Shown here: in pieces, positions 1 to 8,926 of the stretch
How the letters are laid out: each line of letters begins with the position of its first letter
How positions within the stretch are numbered: position 1 is the first letter of the stretch
NCBI RefSeq assembly: GCF_003012735.1
Contig: NZ_PXYI01000004.1
Location: forward strand, 434,001-498,000
Origin: Allosphingosinicella deserti
GTDB lineage: Bacteria; Pseudomonadota; Alphaproteobacteria; Sphingomonadales; Sphingomonadaceae
Direction: 5' to 3'
DNA length: 64,000 bases
Position numbers and translations under genes: made by a program
Notes under the pieces: model-generated
Told to the model about the DNA's origin: nothing
Seen by the model: only the letters and a program-made list of their open reading frames with translations
Database searches by the model: none

Positions 1-131
1 CCCTTGGCGTGGCGAAGATCCCGCCCGCCGTATCGCTGGGCATCACCTTCAGCATCCTGGCGGGAGGTATTGGATGGTCGCTCTGGAAGACGCGTGTGCA
101 GAACCCGGTTGGGCACGCCGAACGCGCCTAG
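1..131 (+). CDS. C-terminal end of a membrane protein, probably TerC family (partial)
   Basis: Only the last 42 codons are inside the window, read in the frame ending at the TAG at 129-131. They encode one hydrophobic segment (IPPAVSLGITFSILAGGIG) and then a short basic tail (SLWKTRVQ). A final helix preceded by a Lys-Ile-Pro-Pro step resembles the end of TerC/Alx-type integral membrane proteins, which act in metal or tellurite stress, but this rests on memory of the family and on very little sequence. Any polytopic membrane protein could end this way. A hairpin lies 10 bases after the stop. Confidence 0.4.
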   Translation, partial: LGVAKIPPAVSLGITFSILAGGIGWSLWKTRVQNPVGHAERA

Positions 132-140
132 AGATTGCGT

Positions 141-168
141 CTGAATGGCGGTTGCGGCTGCCATTCAG
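141..168 (+). terminator. Hairpin after the first gene, possible terminator; rest of gap to 457 empty
   Basis: Perfect 9-base arms, CTGAATGGC at 141-149 and GCCATTCAG at 160-168, surround a 10-base loop just downstream of the stop codon at 131. No T-run follows, so termination is inferred from position only. The remainder of the gap, about 170-457, holds no gene I can support. An open frame runs upstream of the next gene as far as a GTG at 335, but it looks like a fortuitous extension. Confidence 0.4.
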
Positions 169-457
169 ATGATCCGCCTCCCTCCCGTTGGCCTTCATGG
201 TCCTCCGAAAAAAGGCTTCCGGTTCGTCTGCTCAGCCCCCTTTCGCCCGCTTTGAGGCCAAACGGGAGGAAGAAGCGCCCTCAGATCATCGCTAAGACGG
301 GGCGCAACGACGCACTGGGTACCCTCGACCCCGTGTGAACATTGAACCGCATCCCGCGATTGTAGCAGATGTAATCCCGACGGCACGCCGCGAAGAGTCG
401 AGCGCCGCAATGTTGGAGGACAGGCCTTTGGGAATGATCTCGCTCTTTGGGGGATTC

Positions 458-1096
458 ATGGCCGCTCAGTTCGAGAAGCAGCCGACCGGATATCTCTACC
501 GGGCCAATTGCAAGGGACCGGCACGGCCTGCCACCCAGCAGGAGTTCGACAGCTTCGTGCGCCAGGGCGCCGTCAGCTTTCTGCTCCACGTCGCCGCCTT
601 CATGGTGTCGGTGATCGCTGCGGCGATGCTAACCGCGCACTGGTTTCCCCGTGGCGGCGAGACGGGCGGCTTGGTGCTGATGGGCGGCATGATGCTCGGC
701 ATCGGCTTCGCGCTATACCGGTCCATTCAATGGGCGATGCTGGCGCCGGAGCGGGCACTTGCCGAGCGCTCCCCGGTCGCTCCGCCGAAGCCTGGCCATC
801 GTGCCGGCAGCCAGCCCAAAGCGATGCCGACCACCTCATCACCCGGGCCGCGCCGCAAAATCGGCTTTTGGGCCGCGATTGCCTGGACCCTCGCGGAGCT
901 GGTCGGCGGGATCGGCTCGGCCTTGCTAGTGGCCGAGACCATGGGGCGGCTCTTCGGTGCTCGGGAACACGGCTTTGCGATCGCCGCAACCGGCGGGCTG
1001 CTCACCGGAGCGCTCGTCGTCTTCCTGATGGAGCGACGCTGCCGGCGGAAATACGGCTCCGGTCCACTCGACATTCTGGAGCATATTCGGTTCTGA
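458..1096 (+). CDS. Hypothetical four-helix membrane protein
   Basis: A 212-residue protein of unknown function. Four hydrophobic stretches are visible, at about residues 35-55, 65-88, 133-155 and 168-188. Helices 2 and 3 are separated by a Pro/Ser-rich basic linker of about 35 residues, presumably cytoplasmic. I chose the ATG at 458 because a run of five G lies four bases upstream. In-frame starts at 434 (ATG) and 335 (GTG) are also possible, but the ribosome-site-like GGAGG near 415 is too far from 434. No conserved motif is recognised. It lies 76 bases upstream of the MFS transporter on the same strand, which hints at but does not prove co-transcription. Confidence 0.6.
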   Translation: MAAQFEKQPTGYLYRANCKGPARPATQQEFDSFVRQGAVSFLLHVAAFMVSVIAAAMLTAHWFPRGGETGGLVLMGGMMLGIGFALYRSIQWAMLAPERALAERSPVAPPKPGHRAGSQPKAMPTTSSPGPRRKIGFWAAIAWTLAELVGGIGSALLVAETMGRLFGAREHGFAIAATGGLLTGALVVFLMERRCRRKYGSGPLDILEHIRF

Positions 1097-1172
1097 TCGA
1101 CGCTCGCTTTCGCTGAGGGCGGGCGAGGACCACCGGCTTGCGCCCGTGCTGCCGGCTCACGATAGTCCGTCC

Positions 1173-2540
1173 ATGCCCAAGATGCTGCCGTTCCATCAGA
1201 TCCTCGCCAACAATCTGATCCAGAACGTGGTCAATTTCACCGTCTGGTTCGCACTGGTCTTCTGGGCGTTCCTGGCGACTCGTTCGGTGTTCGTCACCGG
1301 GATGATCGGCGGCATCTATCTGGTGTTCACGGCGGGCTTCGCGATCTGGTTCGGCAGCTTGGTCGACCATCATCGCAAGAAGCGGATCATGCTCGCATCG
1401 AGCGCGGGTTCCTTCCTGCTCTATGGTGCCTCGCTCGCCGCCTACGCGCTGGCGCCGGCAGATGCGCTGGCGCGCACCGAGGGTGCCACCTTGTGGGGGT
1501 TCATCCTCCTTGTGATGCTGGGCGTGATATGCGGCAACATTCGCATGATCGCGCTTCCGACCCTGGTTACGGCGCTGATCGAGGAGGACAGACGCGACAA
1601 GGCGAACGGGCTGGTCGGTATGGTGACCGGGATCGGGTTTCTGCTGACGTCGGGCATCAGCGGCTTTCTCGTAGCATGGGACGGCATTCGCGGCACGCTA
1701 TTGCTGGCGATCGGCTTCACGACGCTGGCCTTCCTGCATCTGCTGACCGTCCGGATCGACGATCCCGAGCCGGCCTCGTCCGCGCCGGGCCAGCGCAAGG
1801 AAATAGACCTGAGGGGCACGATCGACGTCGTCGGGACGGTGCCGGGGCTGTTCGCGCTGATTTTCTTCTCCACCTTCAACAACCTCCTCGGCGGCGTGTT
1901 CATGGCGTTGATGGACGCTTACGGCCTGTCGCTGATGGACGTGCATGCATGGGGCCTGCTGTGGGCGCTCGCCTCCTGCTCGTTCATTATCAGCGGCCTG
2001 ACGATCGCCAAGACGGGCCTGGGGAAGACCCCACTACGCACGTTGCTGCTGGTCAACCTTATCGTTTGGACGGTGGCGAGCCTGTTCACGATCCAGTCCT
2101 CGATCGTGCTGCTGGCGGTGGGATGCGTGATCTGGCTGTTCCTCGGCCCCTATGCCGAGGCGGCGGAGCAGACGACGCTGCAGAAGGTCGTCCCGTACGA
2201 GCGACAGGGGCGGGTGTTCGGCTTCGCGCAGTCGGTGGAGCAGTCGGCCGCGCCGTTGACGGCGTTCCTGATCGGTCCGCTGACGCAATTCGTCGCGATT
2301 CCGTTCATGACGACGGGCTGGGGCGCGCAGGCGTTCGGGGGGTGGTACGGCACCGGCCCTGAGCGCGGAATGGCCCTGGTGTTCAGCGCCACCGGGATCT
2401 TCGGCGTGGCGTTGACGCTGATCGCGTTCAACTCGCGGCAGTATCGCCAGCTTTCGGCCACGTATGCAGCCGCGCCGGGAGAGCCCGCGCGCGCCGCGGG
2501 ACCGGAGGACGTGGAGAGCCTACCAACCCGCGACGAATAG
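1173..2540 (+). CDS. MFS family transporter
   Basis: A 455-residue major facilitator superfamily protein with about 12 hydrophobic helices. The loop after helix 2 (GSLVDHHRKKRIML, near residue 65) has the acidic-basic pattern of the MFS motif A loop, where these carriers have G-x3-D-R-x-G-R-R. The rest of the protein looks like the drug/macrolide-efflux branch of the family, so export of a small hydrophobic compound is the likeliest role, though the substrate cannot be read. The ATG at 1173 is preferred over an upstream in-frame ATG at 1146 because the family motif begins immediately after MPKMLPFHQILANN. The C-terminus is a charged cytoplasmic tail. Confidence 0.8.
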   Translation: MPKMLPFHQILANNLIQNVVNFTVWFALVFWAFLATRSVFVTGMIGGIYLVFTAGFAIWFGSLVDHHRKKRIMLASSAGSFLLYGASLAAYALAPADALARTEGATLWGFILLVMLGVICGNIRMIALPTLVTALIEEDRRDKANGLVGMVTGIGFLLTSGISGFLVAWDGIRGTLLLAIGFTTLAFLHLLTVRIDDPEPASSAPGQRKEIDLRGTIDVVGTVPGLFALIFFSTFNNLLGGVFMALMDAYGLSLMDVHAWGLLWALASCSFIISGLTIAKTGLGKTPLRTLLLVNLIVWTVASLFTIQSSIVLLAVGCVIWLFLGPYAEAAEQTTLQKVVPYERQGRVFGFAQSVEQSAAPLTAFLIGPLTQFVAIPFMTTGWGAQAFGGWYGTGPERGMALVFSATGIFGVALTLIAFNSRQYRQLSATYAAAPGEPARAAGPEDVESLPTRDE

Positions 2541-2650
2541 GTCGTCACCGCACCCTCCTTTCTCTCTCCCAGAGGGACGCTGCTTCGCCAAGACTTGACG
2601 ACAGAGATGATCTCCGTCGCGGCTTTCACCGGGCGGGATCGGCCAAGCCG

Positions 2651-3385
2651 CTATTCGCCTCGAGCGGGAAGACCAGCCTCGACAGGCGTGTGGCCGTTCG
2701 AAAAACGAGCGAGAAACTCTGCCAGCAAGCCGCCATGCTTGCCGTCGAATCTCGTGGGCAGCACCTCACAGGCGTCGATCCTCTCGGCTCGGAAGGCGCG
2801 GAAGTCTTCACGCTCCTCGCACCAGGCGCACAGCAAAGTGACGTGACTGTACAGATAAAGGCCCAGGGGCCAGACTGTGCGTTCGGTGCGGTTCTCGCGA
2901 AGATCGACATAGGCGATGCTCAGTTTGGCGCTGCGGTGGATCGCGCTGCGAATGGCCGGAGTGAATTGGCCGAAGCTTACCCCTGGCGCCAGGCGGTGAG
3001 GGATGAGCAGCCTGGCCGATCGGACCTGATGAGAGGCCGTACGGGGCAAGACGGCTTCGACCTTCGCCAGAGCATCGCGAGCACCGAGCGCAAGCTCGGG
3101 ATCGCCGCGTTCGATGACCATGGTTAGTCCGAGCACCACGGCGTCGATCTCGGCGCCTTCGAGCATCAGGGGCGGCAGATCGTAGCCGGGGCGCAGCACA
3201 TATCCTACGCCGGCCTCGCCGTCGATCGGCACGCGCGACGCCTGCAGCACCGCCATGTCGCGATAGATCGTGCGCGGGGTGACCTCGAGCTCGGCGGCCA
3301 GATCCTGTGCCGTCGTCGGTCGATGGGATCGACGCAGCACCTGGATGATCTGCAGCAAGCGGTCGGCCCGGCGCATGGCATTCAT
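2651..3385 (-). CDS. WYL-domain transcriptional regulator (YafY type)
   Basis: A 244-residue regulator with an N-terminal DeoR-like winged helix-turn-helix (residues about 5-60, with RTIYRDMAVLQ as recognition region) and a C-terminal WYL domain (about 140-205, containing the core SIAYVDLRENRTERTVWPLGL). WYL domains are thought to bind nucleic acid or small ligands and to control DNA-binding activity. The gene is divergent from a VOC-family protein. A perfect 9-base inverted repeat lies 14 bases upstream of its start, between the two genes, and is the obvious candidate operator. Small regulators of this class paired with a divergent VOC gene are common in proteobacteria. I infer autoregulation and control of the VOC gene. 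Confidence 0.87.
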   Translation of the reverse strand: MNAMRRADRLLQIIQVLRRSHRPTTAQDLAAELEVTPRTIYRDMAVLQASRVPIDGEAGVGYVLRPGYDLPPLMLEGAEIDAVVLGLTMVIERGDPELALGARDALAKVEAVLPRTASHQVRSARLLIPHRLAPGVSFGQFTPAIRSAIHRSAKLSIAYVDLRENRTERTVWPLGLYLYSHVTLLCAWCEEREDFRAFRAERIDACEVLPTRFDGKHGGLLAEFLARFSNGHTPVEAGLPARGE

Positions 3386-3398
3386 CCTGTGTCGATTG

Positions 3399-3422
3399 CT
3401 CCTGACACCATGCTGTCAGGAG
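3399..3422. promoter_or_regulatory. Candidate operator: perfect 9-base inverted repeat
   Basis: The arms CTCCTGACA (3399-3407) and TGTCAGGAG (3414-3422) are exact reverse complements separated by six bases. The element lies 14 bases before the WYL regulator start and 50 bases before the VOC start, inside the divergent promoter region. Its core TGACA-N6-TGTCA suits a dimeric helix-turn-helix protein. Assignment to the WYL protein is inference from position. Confidence 0.6.
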
Positions 3423-3472
3423 AAGGTGGCTACGCCGGGTCAGGCCCAATCACGATCCGGAGCATCCCTAAC

Positions 3473-3910
3473 ATGAACCCGTTCGAAGACACCATAATCG
3501 ATCACCTCAACATCGGCGTGTCGGATGAAGCGCGATCCAGGCGCTTCTACGAAGCGGCGCTCGCTCCGCTTGGTTTGAAGCTGCTCCATTCGATCGCGCC
3601 GGAAAATGCGGAGGCGGGCGGCGAACAGCAGAAAACGCGGGGGCGGATGCACGGCTTTGGTCGCCAGTATAAGCCGCTATTCTGGATCGTCGGCAACGCG
3701 CGGGTGGGAGACGCCACCCATTTCGCCTTCATCGCCCAGAGCCGCGAGCAAGTCGACGCATTCCACGCGGCGGCGCTGGCTGCCGGCGGAACCGACAATG
3801 GCGCGCCTGGCCTGCGCCGATACCACGAGAACTATTACGGTGCCTTCGTGCGCGATCCCGATGGGATCAACATCGAAGCGGTCTGCCATTCGGCACCTGC
3901 GGGCTTCTGA
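3473..3910 (+). CDS. VOC (glyoxalase/bleomycin-resistance-like) family protein
   Basis: A 145-residue single VOC domain. Visible features are the N-terminal IDHLNIGVSD strand with the first His, the helix that follows (ARSRRFYEAAL), THFAFIAQSREQVDAFHAAAL in the middle, and the C-terminal RDPDGINIEAVCH motif with the glutamate that normally completes the metal site. The RYHENYYGAFVRDPDG segment is typical of the uncharacterised lactoylglutathione-lyase-like subgroup. The substrate is unknown: members include glyoxalases, dioxygenases and resistance proteins. The start ATG at 3473 was chosen because the domain begins there. Read in the divergent arrangement, the WYL regulator probably controls it. 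Confidence 0.85.
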   Translation: MNPFEDTIIDHLNIGVSDEARSRRFYEAALAPLGLKLLHSIAPENAEAGGEQQKTRGRMHGFGRQYKPLFWIVGNARVGDATHFAFIAQSREQVDAFHAAALAAGGTDNGAPGLRRYHENYYGAFVRDPDGINIEAVCHSAPAGF

Positions 3911-4000
3911 TACCGCGGGAGGACCGCAAGCGGAACGGCGGAGTGCTTCGGCTCCGGCAGACAGCCGCATGTGCCGGAAGGCGCCTTGCGTCGCCCACGG

Positions 4001-5083
4001 TCAGGGGGGCGGAGCGGCGCCTTTCTCGGCCGCGGGGACGATGCCCTCCGAGAGCAAAGCGGAGAGAGCCGGCACGTGGCTTTCCGCGCGCGGATGCGGG
4101 GAGGGATCGGAGATCATCACCACCGTGAGCTCCAGATCCGGCACGATGAACAGCATCTGCCCGCCATAGCCCCAGGCGAAATGGACCTGGTGCACACCGG
4201 CACGTTGGGAGAACCAGCCATAGCCGTAGGGATTGCCGCTCCAGGGCGAGGTGGTGCGCGGCCGCCAGCTTTCGGCGACCCAACCCTCGGGAAGGATGCG
4301 GCGCCCGTTCAGCACCCCGTCCTGGCGGTAGAGCTCGCCGAAGCGCAGCAGGGCCCGCGGCGACATCAGCATGTCGTTGCCGCCGAAATAGATGCCCTGC
4401 GGATCGCGCGGCCATTCGGGAATGGCAATTCCGAGCGGCGCCGCGAGCCATTGCTGCGCCAGCGCGTGCGTGCTTCGGCCCGAGGCCCGGGTGAGCACCG
4501 CCGAAAGCAGATGCGACGACCCGGTCGAATAAAGCATTGCGCCGCCGGGCTCGTCTTCGAACGGCCGCGACAGAGCGTAGCGGACCCAGTTCGGGCTGGC
4601 GACCCAGGCACCGTAATTCGGCCCCGACGTGCGGCCGAGGCCCGCCTGCATCGACAGCAGATGCCCGATCTCGATTCGCTCGATCCTCGGGTCCGCGCCG
4701 GCCGGAATGTCGACACGCAGGATCGGCGCGATCTTCTGCCCGGGGCCCTCGAGAACGCCCCGGCCGATCGCGATTCCGGCGAGCGCCGACAATACCGACT
4801 TGGAAGCGGACTTGATGTTCACCGGCCGGTCGAGCGCGGGCCCACGAAACCGATGCTCGACCAGTATCCGGCCGTGTCGGGCGACGATCAGCGCCTGCAG
4901 CCGCGGAAGCGCCTCGGCCCGGCTCCTGACCTGCGCCATCAGGGGCGGATCGAGGCCGCGTGTCGCCGTTGCCGCGCCTGTCGCGCCCGCCGGTTCTGCT
5001 GCCGCATCGCGCGAGTCTGCGCTCGAGCATGCAATGGCTGTTGCGCTCGACAGGATCAGGAAGGATCGGACGAAAAGGCTCAT
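4001..5083 (-). CDS. Serine hydrolase, beta-lactamase class C fold, predicted lipoprotein
   Basis: A 360-residue protein with an N-terminal lipoprotein-like signal ending at Cys19, so anchoring in the cell envelope is likely. The SxxK catalytic motif is S92-A-S-K95. A second conserved block, LYSTGSSHLLSAVLT, supplies the Tyr of the YxN/YST motif. A HFAWGYGGQ segment near residue 310 replaces the KTG box, as in the esterase/6-aminohexanoate-dimer-hydrolase-like members of this fold rather than true AmpC enzymes. Hydrolysis of an ester or amide is therefore likelier than antibiotic resistance. The start at 5083 is preferred to an in-frame start 61 codons upstream because the signal sequence begins here. 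It is divergent from the M23-like gene, with a 236-base shared upstream region. Confidence 0.82.
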   Translation of the reverse strand: MSLFVRSFLILSSATAIACSSADSRDAAAEPAGATGAATATRGLDPPLMAQVRSRAEALPRLQALIVARHGRILVEHRFRGPALDRPVNIKSASKSVLSALAGIAIGRGVLEGPGQKIAPILRVDIPAGADPRIERIEIGHLLSMQAGLGRTSGPNYGAWVASPNWVRYALSRPFEDEPGGAMLYSTGSSHLLSAVLTRASGRSTHALAQQWLAAPLGIAIPEWPRDPQGIYFGGNDMLMSPRALLRFGELYRQDGVLNGRRILPEGWVAESWRPRTTSPWSGNPYGYGWFSQRAGVHQVHFAWGYGGQMLFIVPDLELTVVMISDPSPHPRAESHVPALSALLSEGIVPAAEKGAAPPP

Positions 5084-5319
5084 AGCCGGAAGATGGTTGT
5101 CCGACCCACAGGACGCCATACCCGGCATAAAGCAGGTCTTTTCGTGCCACCGCCTGATTGCCCGGCGCTTAACTGAGGGACGGGCGAGATGTGCCAGGCG
5201 GAGTTCGCCGAGACGTTGATCGGGAACGCTTCCGCTGGCGCCACTTGTTGTTCCGCTCTCCGACACGCTCCTCTGCTGCGTCTGCTAAGGGGAAAGCGAG
5301 AGGCAGTGGGAGGATTGTC

Positions 5320-6372
5320 ATGAGCAGAACAGGTATGTCGGCGGCCGCGTCCGTGTTACTGGTGTCGGGGGCGGCGAATGCGAACGGCCCTTATGAATTC
5401 CCGCTCCGCGCGAGCGACCTCGAGTATAATGAGCGCTATTCAACCAAGGATCACGGAGGCACCAACCAGACCGAGGGGAAAGACTTCGGCGCACGTCGTC
5501 ACACGAGCGGTTCGACCTGGTCCGACTTGAGGACGGACGATGCCGGCAAGGACGCCAATCCGGACTGGCTGATCTACGGCAAGCCTTTCTACGCGATGGC
5601 CTCGGGCACCGTCGTCGGCTGCTGGCGCAACGCGCCTGACGATCCGCCCGTCGGAGAACCCGAGGGTTCGGACGCGATGCCGTCGTCCGGCAACCATCTA
5701 TGGATCCGTCAGGACGACGGCATCTATGCGCTCTATGCCCATGCCAAGCCGGGCGGCATCCCACCGAACCTGTGCCCGCATAATGCAGCGTCGCTCGGCA
5801 GCATGGCGATCACCAAGACCACGCCGCGCATGCGGATCGAAGCGCAGGTCGCCGACGGCGCGCGCGTCGAAGCCGGCGACCAGCTCGGGCAGGCCGGCAA
5901 TTCCGGCAATTCCGGCGGCCCTCATTTCCACACCCACATGGAAAAGGACGGCAAGCCGGTCGTCATGACCTTCAAACGCGGCATGACGACCTCGTTCCAA
6001 GGCGAGAAGGGGAATATCGACGGACCGTGGACCCCGCTGGCCGGCAAGGCGCTGCCGAACGAACGCATCCTGGTCTGGGCACCGCGCAAGATCGGCAACT
6101 ACACCTTCAACGGCGTGCTTTCCGCAAACTACCAGCGAATGGTCGATCACCTCGCCGATTTGGGGATGATGCCGGAACTGATCAGCTGCAAGTCCAACGG
6201 CGCAACCTACGATACGAGCTGGGTGCCGGCCAAAGGCACATGGGCGACCTTCCACGGCATGAGCGCCGCCGAAGCGGCCGCAAAGCACGCCGACTATACC
6301 GCCAAGGGCTATAAGCGGACCTCGACCTTCACCTGCGGGTCGAAGAGCGTGTCGGTCTGGCGCAAGTCCTGA
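5320..6372 (+). CDS. Secreted M23-like (LytM) peptidase-family protein
   Basis: A 350-residue protein with a signal peptide (about residues 1-22, ending in AANAN). The centre carries an M23 fold signature: NHLWIRQDDGIYALYAHA, then GDQLGQAGNSGNSGGPHFHTHM with H202 and H204 as the second zinc motif. The usual first motif, HxxxD, is not obvious, so catalysis is uncertain. After about residue 270 a separate domain contains the Cys pair and the WATFHGMSAAEAAAKHADYTAKGYK block seen in modules that sense or bind substrate in secreted hydrolases. A GGGAGG ribosome site precedes the ATG at 5320. The protein probably acts on peptidoglycan or another peptide in the periplasm or outside the cell. Confidence 0.75.
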   Translation: MSRTGMSAAASVLLVSGAANANGPYEFPLRASDLEYNERYSTKDHGGTNQTEGKDFGARRHTSGSTWSDLRTDDAGKDANPDWLIYGKPFYAMASGTVVGCWRNAPDDPPVGEPEGSDAMPSSGNHLWIRQDDGIYALYAHAKPGGIPPNLCPHNAASLGSMAITKTTPRMRIEAQVADGARVEAGDQLGQAGNSGNSGGPHFHTHMEKDGKPVVMTFKRGMTTSFQGEKGNIDGPWTPLAGKALPNERILVWAPRKIGNYTFNGVLSANYQRMVDHLADLGMMPELISCKSNGATYDTSWVPAKGTWATFHGMSAAEAAAKHADYTAKGYKRTSTFTCGSKSVSVWRKS

Positions 6373-6588
6373 GCGTCGGCGCGCGCGTCGGGCGACATGT
6401 CGAATGTCGCTTGATGCCGCCGTCGCGGCTCACTGGTGAGACGGCGGCCCCGATGCGCAGCTGAAACAATCGAAACACGAAAGTCTTCGCTGCGGCACAG
6501 CACCGCAATGGAGCACTTCTAAAGCCCCGCTCAAGGCCATTCCGGCCGCAGAAAGGGGCGGGAACAATGACCCGCTATAATCTCAAAC

Positions 6589-7305
6589 ATGAGCCAGGTC
6601 ACCGTTCACAGCCTCCTCGCCGCAACCGGCGCACTGTTCCTTGCCGTTACCCCGATCTACGCGGGCTATGCGCCCAATTTCGATGACAGCATCGTCCCTG
6701 TTGCAGGCGCGTCGGCGGCGGTTGCGGCAAGCGCTCCTGCCGCCGCTCCGGCGGCTCCAGTCGCCCCGGAGCCAATCGTGGCGGCCGTGGTCGACGACCG
6801 CTTCCGTGAGGAGGCATCGCTGCGTCCCGGCCGCTATATCTGGGAAGCGAACCATGCCCCGGCGGGGCCGGTCGAGATCGTGGTCAGCATCCCGCTGCAG
6901 CGCGCCTTCGTCTATCGGGCCGGAACGCTGATCGGGGTCTCGACCGTATCGACAGGCAAGCCGGGCCATGCGACCCCGGTCGGCTCGTTCGACATCCTCG
7001 AGAAACGGCGCGAGCATTATTCCAAGAAGTACAACAATGCGCCGATGCCGTTCATGCAGCGGCTCACCTGGGACGGCGTCGCCCTGCATGCCGGCCAGAT
7101 CCCGGGTCGCCCGGCCTCGCACGGCTGCATCAGGCTGCCGCGGGAATTCGCACGCTTGCTGTTCGGCGTGACCAAGGTCGGCGCCACCGTGCATGTGATC
7201 GAAGCCTCGCCGGCTGCGGCGGAGGCGCTGGCGATGGTCAAAGGCAACGGCGACTATGCCGGCATGGGCGGGCCGCTCGAGGAAGTGGACGCCGCCGGCA
7301 ATTGA
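6589..7305 (+). CDS. L,D-transpeptidase (YkuD domain)
   Basis: A 238-residue exported protein. A signal-like segment spans about residues 7-25 and an Ala/Pro-rich linker about 38-60. The YkuD domain runs from about 88 to 205 and includes the catalytic block SHGCIRLP with H178 and C180, plus the upstream IPLQRAFVYR strand and STGKPGHATPVG. Such enzymes form 3-3 cross-links in peptidoglycan or attach proteins to it in the periplasm. The usual LysM anchor is absent. A terminator hairpin overlaps the stop codon, so this is the last gene of its transcript. Its neighbour upstream is also a cell-wall-related hydrolase. Confidence 0.9.
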   Translation: MSQVTVHSLLAATGALFLAVTPIYAGYAPNFDDSIVPVAGASAAVAASAPAAAPAAPVAPEPIVAAVVDDRFREEASLRPGRYIWEANHAPAGPVEIVVSIPLQRAFVYRAGTLIGVSTVSTGKPGHATPVGSFDILEKRREHYSKKYNNAPMPFMQRLTWDGVALHAGQIPGRPASHGCIRLPREFARLLFGVTKVGATVHVIEASPAAAEALAMVKGNGDYAGMGGPLEEVDAAGN

Positions 7306-7320
7306 GCCGGCGGCCCATCT
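7291..7320 (+). terminator. Intrinsic terminator overlapping the L,D-transpeptidase stop
   Basis: GCCGCCGGC (7291-7299) and GCCGGCGGC (7306-7314) form a perfect 9-base stem around the loop AATTGA, which includes the TGA stop. The sequence after it, CCATCTTTATTT, is T-rich. The next gene is convergent, so both transcripts can use it. Confidence 0.7.
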
Positions 7321-8733
7321 TTATTTCCCGCCTGCGTCGATCTGCGCACCGAGCGGATCCTTGCCTGGAACGGCGCGGCCATCGGCGGCGAAATCCATCA
7401 TCTGGTCGGTGGCGCGCGCGTAGAGCGGCCATTTCGGAAGACCGGCACCGTTGGGATCACCGGTCTTCGCGAAGTTGACCAGATAGGCGCTGATCACGCG
7501 GCCGACGCCATTGTCCCTCGCACTCGTCTTGTCGGCATATTTGATCGCCTGGGTGTCGAAGAAGAAGGGGATGTCGCTGGCATGGTCGGCACCCGCCTTG
7601 CCGAGCGCCTCGGCGGCATAGGAGAAGCGGTAATGATAGGCTGGCACCTGATGGCCGGCGATCGTGCCGGCAAGCGCCCGCGCGCCCGCGACCATGATTC
7701 CGGTTGGACCGCCGATGTCGTTGCTGGTCGCACCGATCATGATCGGGATGCGCGCGAAGTTGCCGCTGCGATAGGCTTGGCCGGGTTCTACTGCGATCGC
7801 CCCATCGACGAAGGGCCCGGAATAAGGCGGCGGCGGTGCCCTTGGCGCGAAGAAGGCTTCAAGATTCAGGCCGTCGACAATGTCGGTGGCGGGGAGCGCA
7901 CGAAGCTTGTCGAGCGCCTGCGGATCCTTCGCCGCAATGCCTTTCGAGGCCGAGTAGGCCAGACTGGCGGCTTGCGCCGCGGCAGCGCCGCCCTCGACGC
8001 GCGCGCTGCCGTCGCCGCCGGACATCACCACCGCCTTGTGGATCAGGCCTTTGGCCATCGGTGAGGTGACCATGGTGTTGACCGACATGCCCCCGGCGCT
8101 TTCACCGATCAGGGTGACGTTGCCAGGGTCGCCGCCGAACGAAGCGACATTGCGCTTCACCCATTGCAGCGCCGCAAGCTGATCCATGAAGCCGAAATTG
8201 CCGGCCGGGCCGCCTTTTGCTTCCGCGGTCAGTTGGGGGTGGACGAAGGTGCCGAACCGCCCGAGCCGATAATTGAAGCTGACGAACACCACGCCCTGTT
8301 TCGCCAGGTTCGCGCCGGTATAGGTGGGGGGCGAGGAGCCGCCGTTGACGAAGCCGCCGCCATAGATCCAGACGATCACCGGAAGCTTGCGGCCGGGTGC
8401 CGCTTTCTCCGGCGCCCAGACATTCATCACCAGGCAATCTTCCGCCGGCTCGGTACCGAGCGGCGCGGCGTCGCTCGGGAATGGCAGCTGCATGCAATCA
8501 TGGCCGTAAGCGGTCGCATCCTTGACCCCCGCCCATCTCGCGACCGGCTCTGGCGCGCGCCAGCGCAAGGGGCCGACCGGCGGCGCCGCGAACGGTATCC
8601 CCTTCCAGGATTTGACGCCATTCTCCGAAATGCCGCGAATCCGCCCACTGTCGATCGCGACATCGAGCGGAGCGGCGAGCGCAGACGCTGCTGTCAACGA
8701 AGCGACGGCGGCGAGGATAAGCTTCGGCTTCAT
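7321..8733 (-). CDS. Carboxylesterase type B family protein
   Basis: A 470-residue exported alpha/beta hydrolase. It begins with a signal peptide (MKPKLILAAVASLTAASALA) and continues with family landmarks: GIPFAAPPVGPLRWRAPEP, EDCLVMNVWAP, the oxyanion segment IYGGGFVNGG, and the nucleophile elbow GESAGG with Ser212. A later ADHASDIPFFF supplies the probable catalytic His. These enzymes hydrolyse carboxylic esters or carbamates, and the periplasm is the expected site. The start at 8733 was chosen for the signal peptide; the frame is open a further 67 codons upstream. It is convergent with the L,D-transpeptidase. Substrate unknown. Confidence 0.88.
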   Translation of the reverse strand: MKPKLILAAVASLTAASALAAPLDVAIDSGRIRGISENGVKSWKGIPFAAPPVGPLRWRAPEPVARWAGVKDATAYGHDCMQLPFPSDAAPLGTEPAEDCLVMNVWAPEKAAPGRKLPVIVWIYGGGFVNGGSSPPTYTGANLAKQGVVFVSFNYRLGRFGTFVHPQLTAEAKGGPAGNFGFMDQLAALQWVKRNVASFGGDPGNVTLIGESAGGMSVNTMVTSPMAKGLIHKAVVMSGGDGSARVEGGAAAAQAASLAYSASKGIAAKDPQALDKLRALPATDIVDGLNLEAFFAPRAPPPPYSGPFVDGAIAVEPGQAYRSGNFARIPIMIGATSNDIGGPTGIMVAGARALAGTIAGHQVPAYHYRFSYAAEALGKAGADHASDIPFFFDTQAIKYADKTSARDNGVGRVISAYLVNFAKTGDPNGAGLPKWPLYARATDQMMDFAADGRAVPGKDPLGAQIDAGGK

Positions 8734-8926
8734 GCGATCTCCCTTGGATTCATGCGCGGGCCGGACCTGCCCAGCTCGGCGGGAGAATAACGCGTTTGCG
8801 GCATTTGTGCAGGACCGGCTGCAGACTCTCCCGGCGGGTCGGGAAGATCTTGATCCGCTCGTCCCGCGAGGCTTCACCCATTCGGGCGGGTAGCGCTTGT
8901 GCGGTGCGCATTCTATAGCGCGGGCT

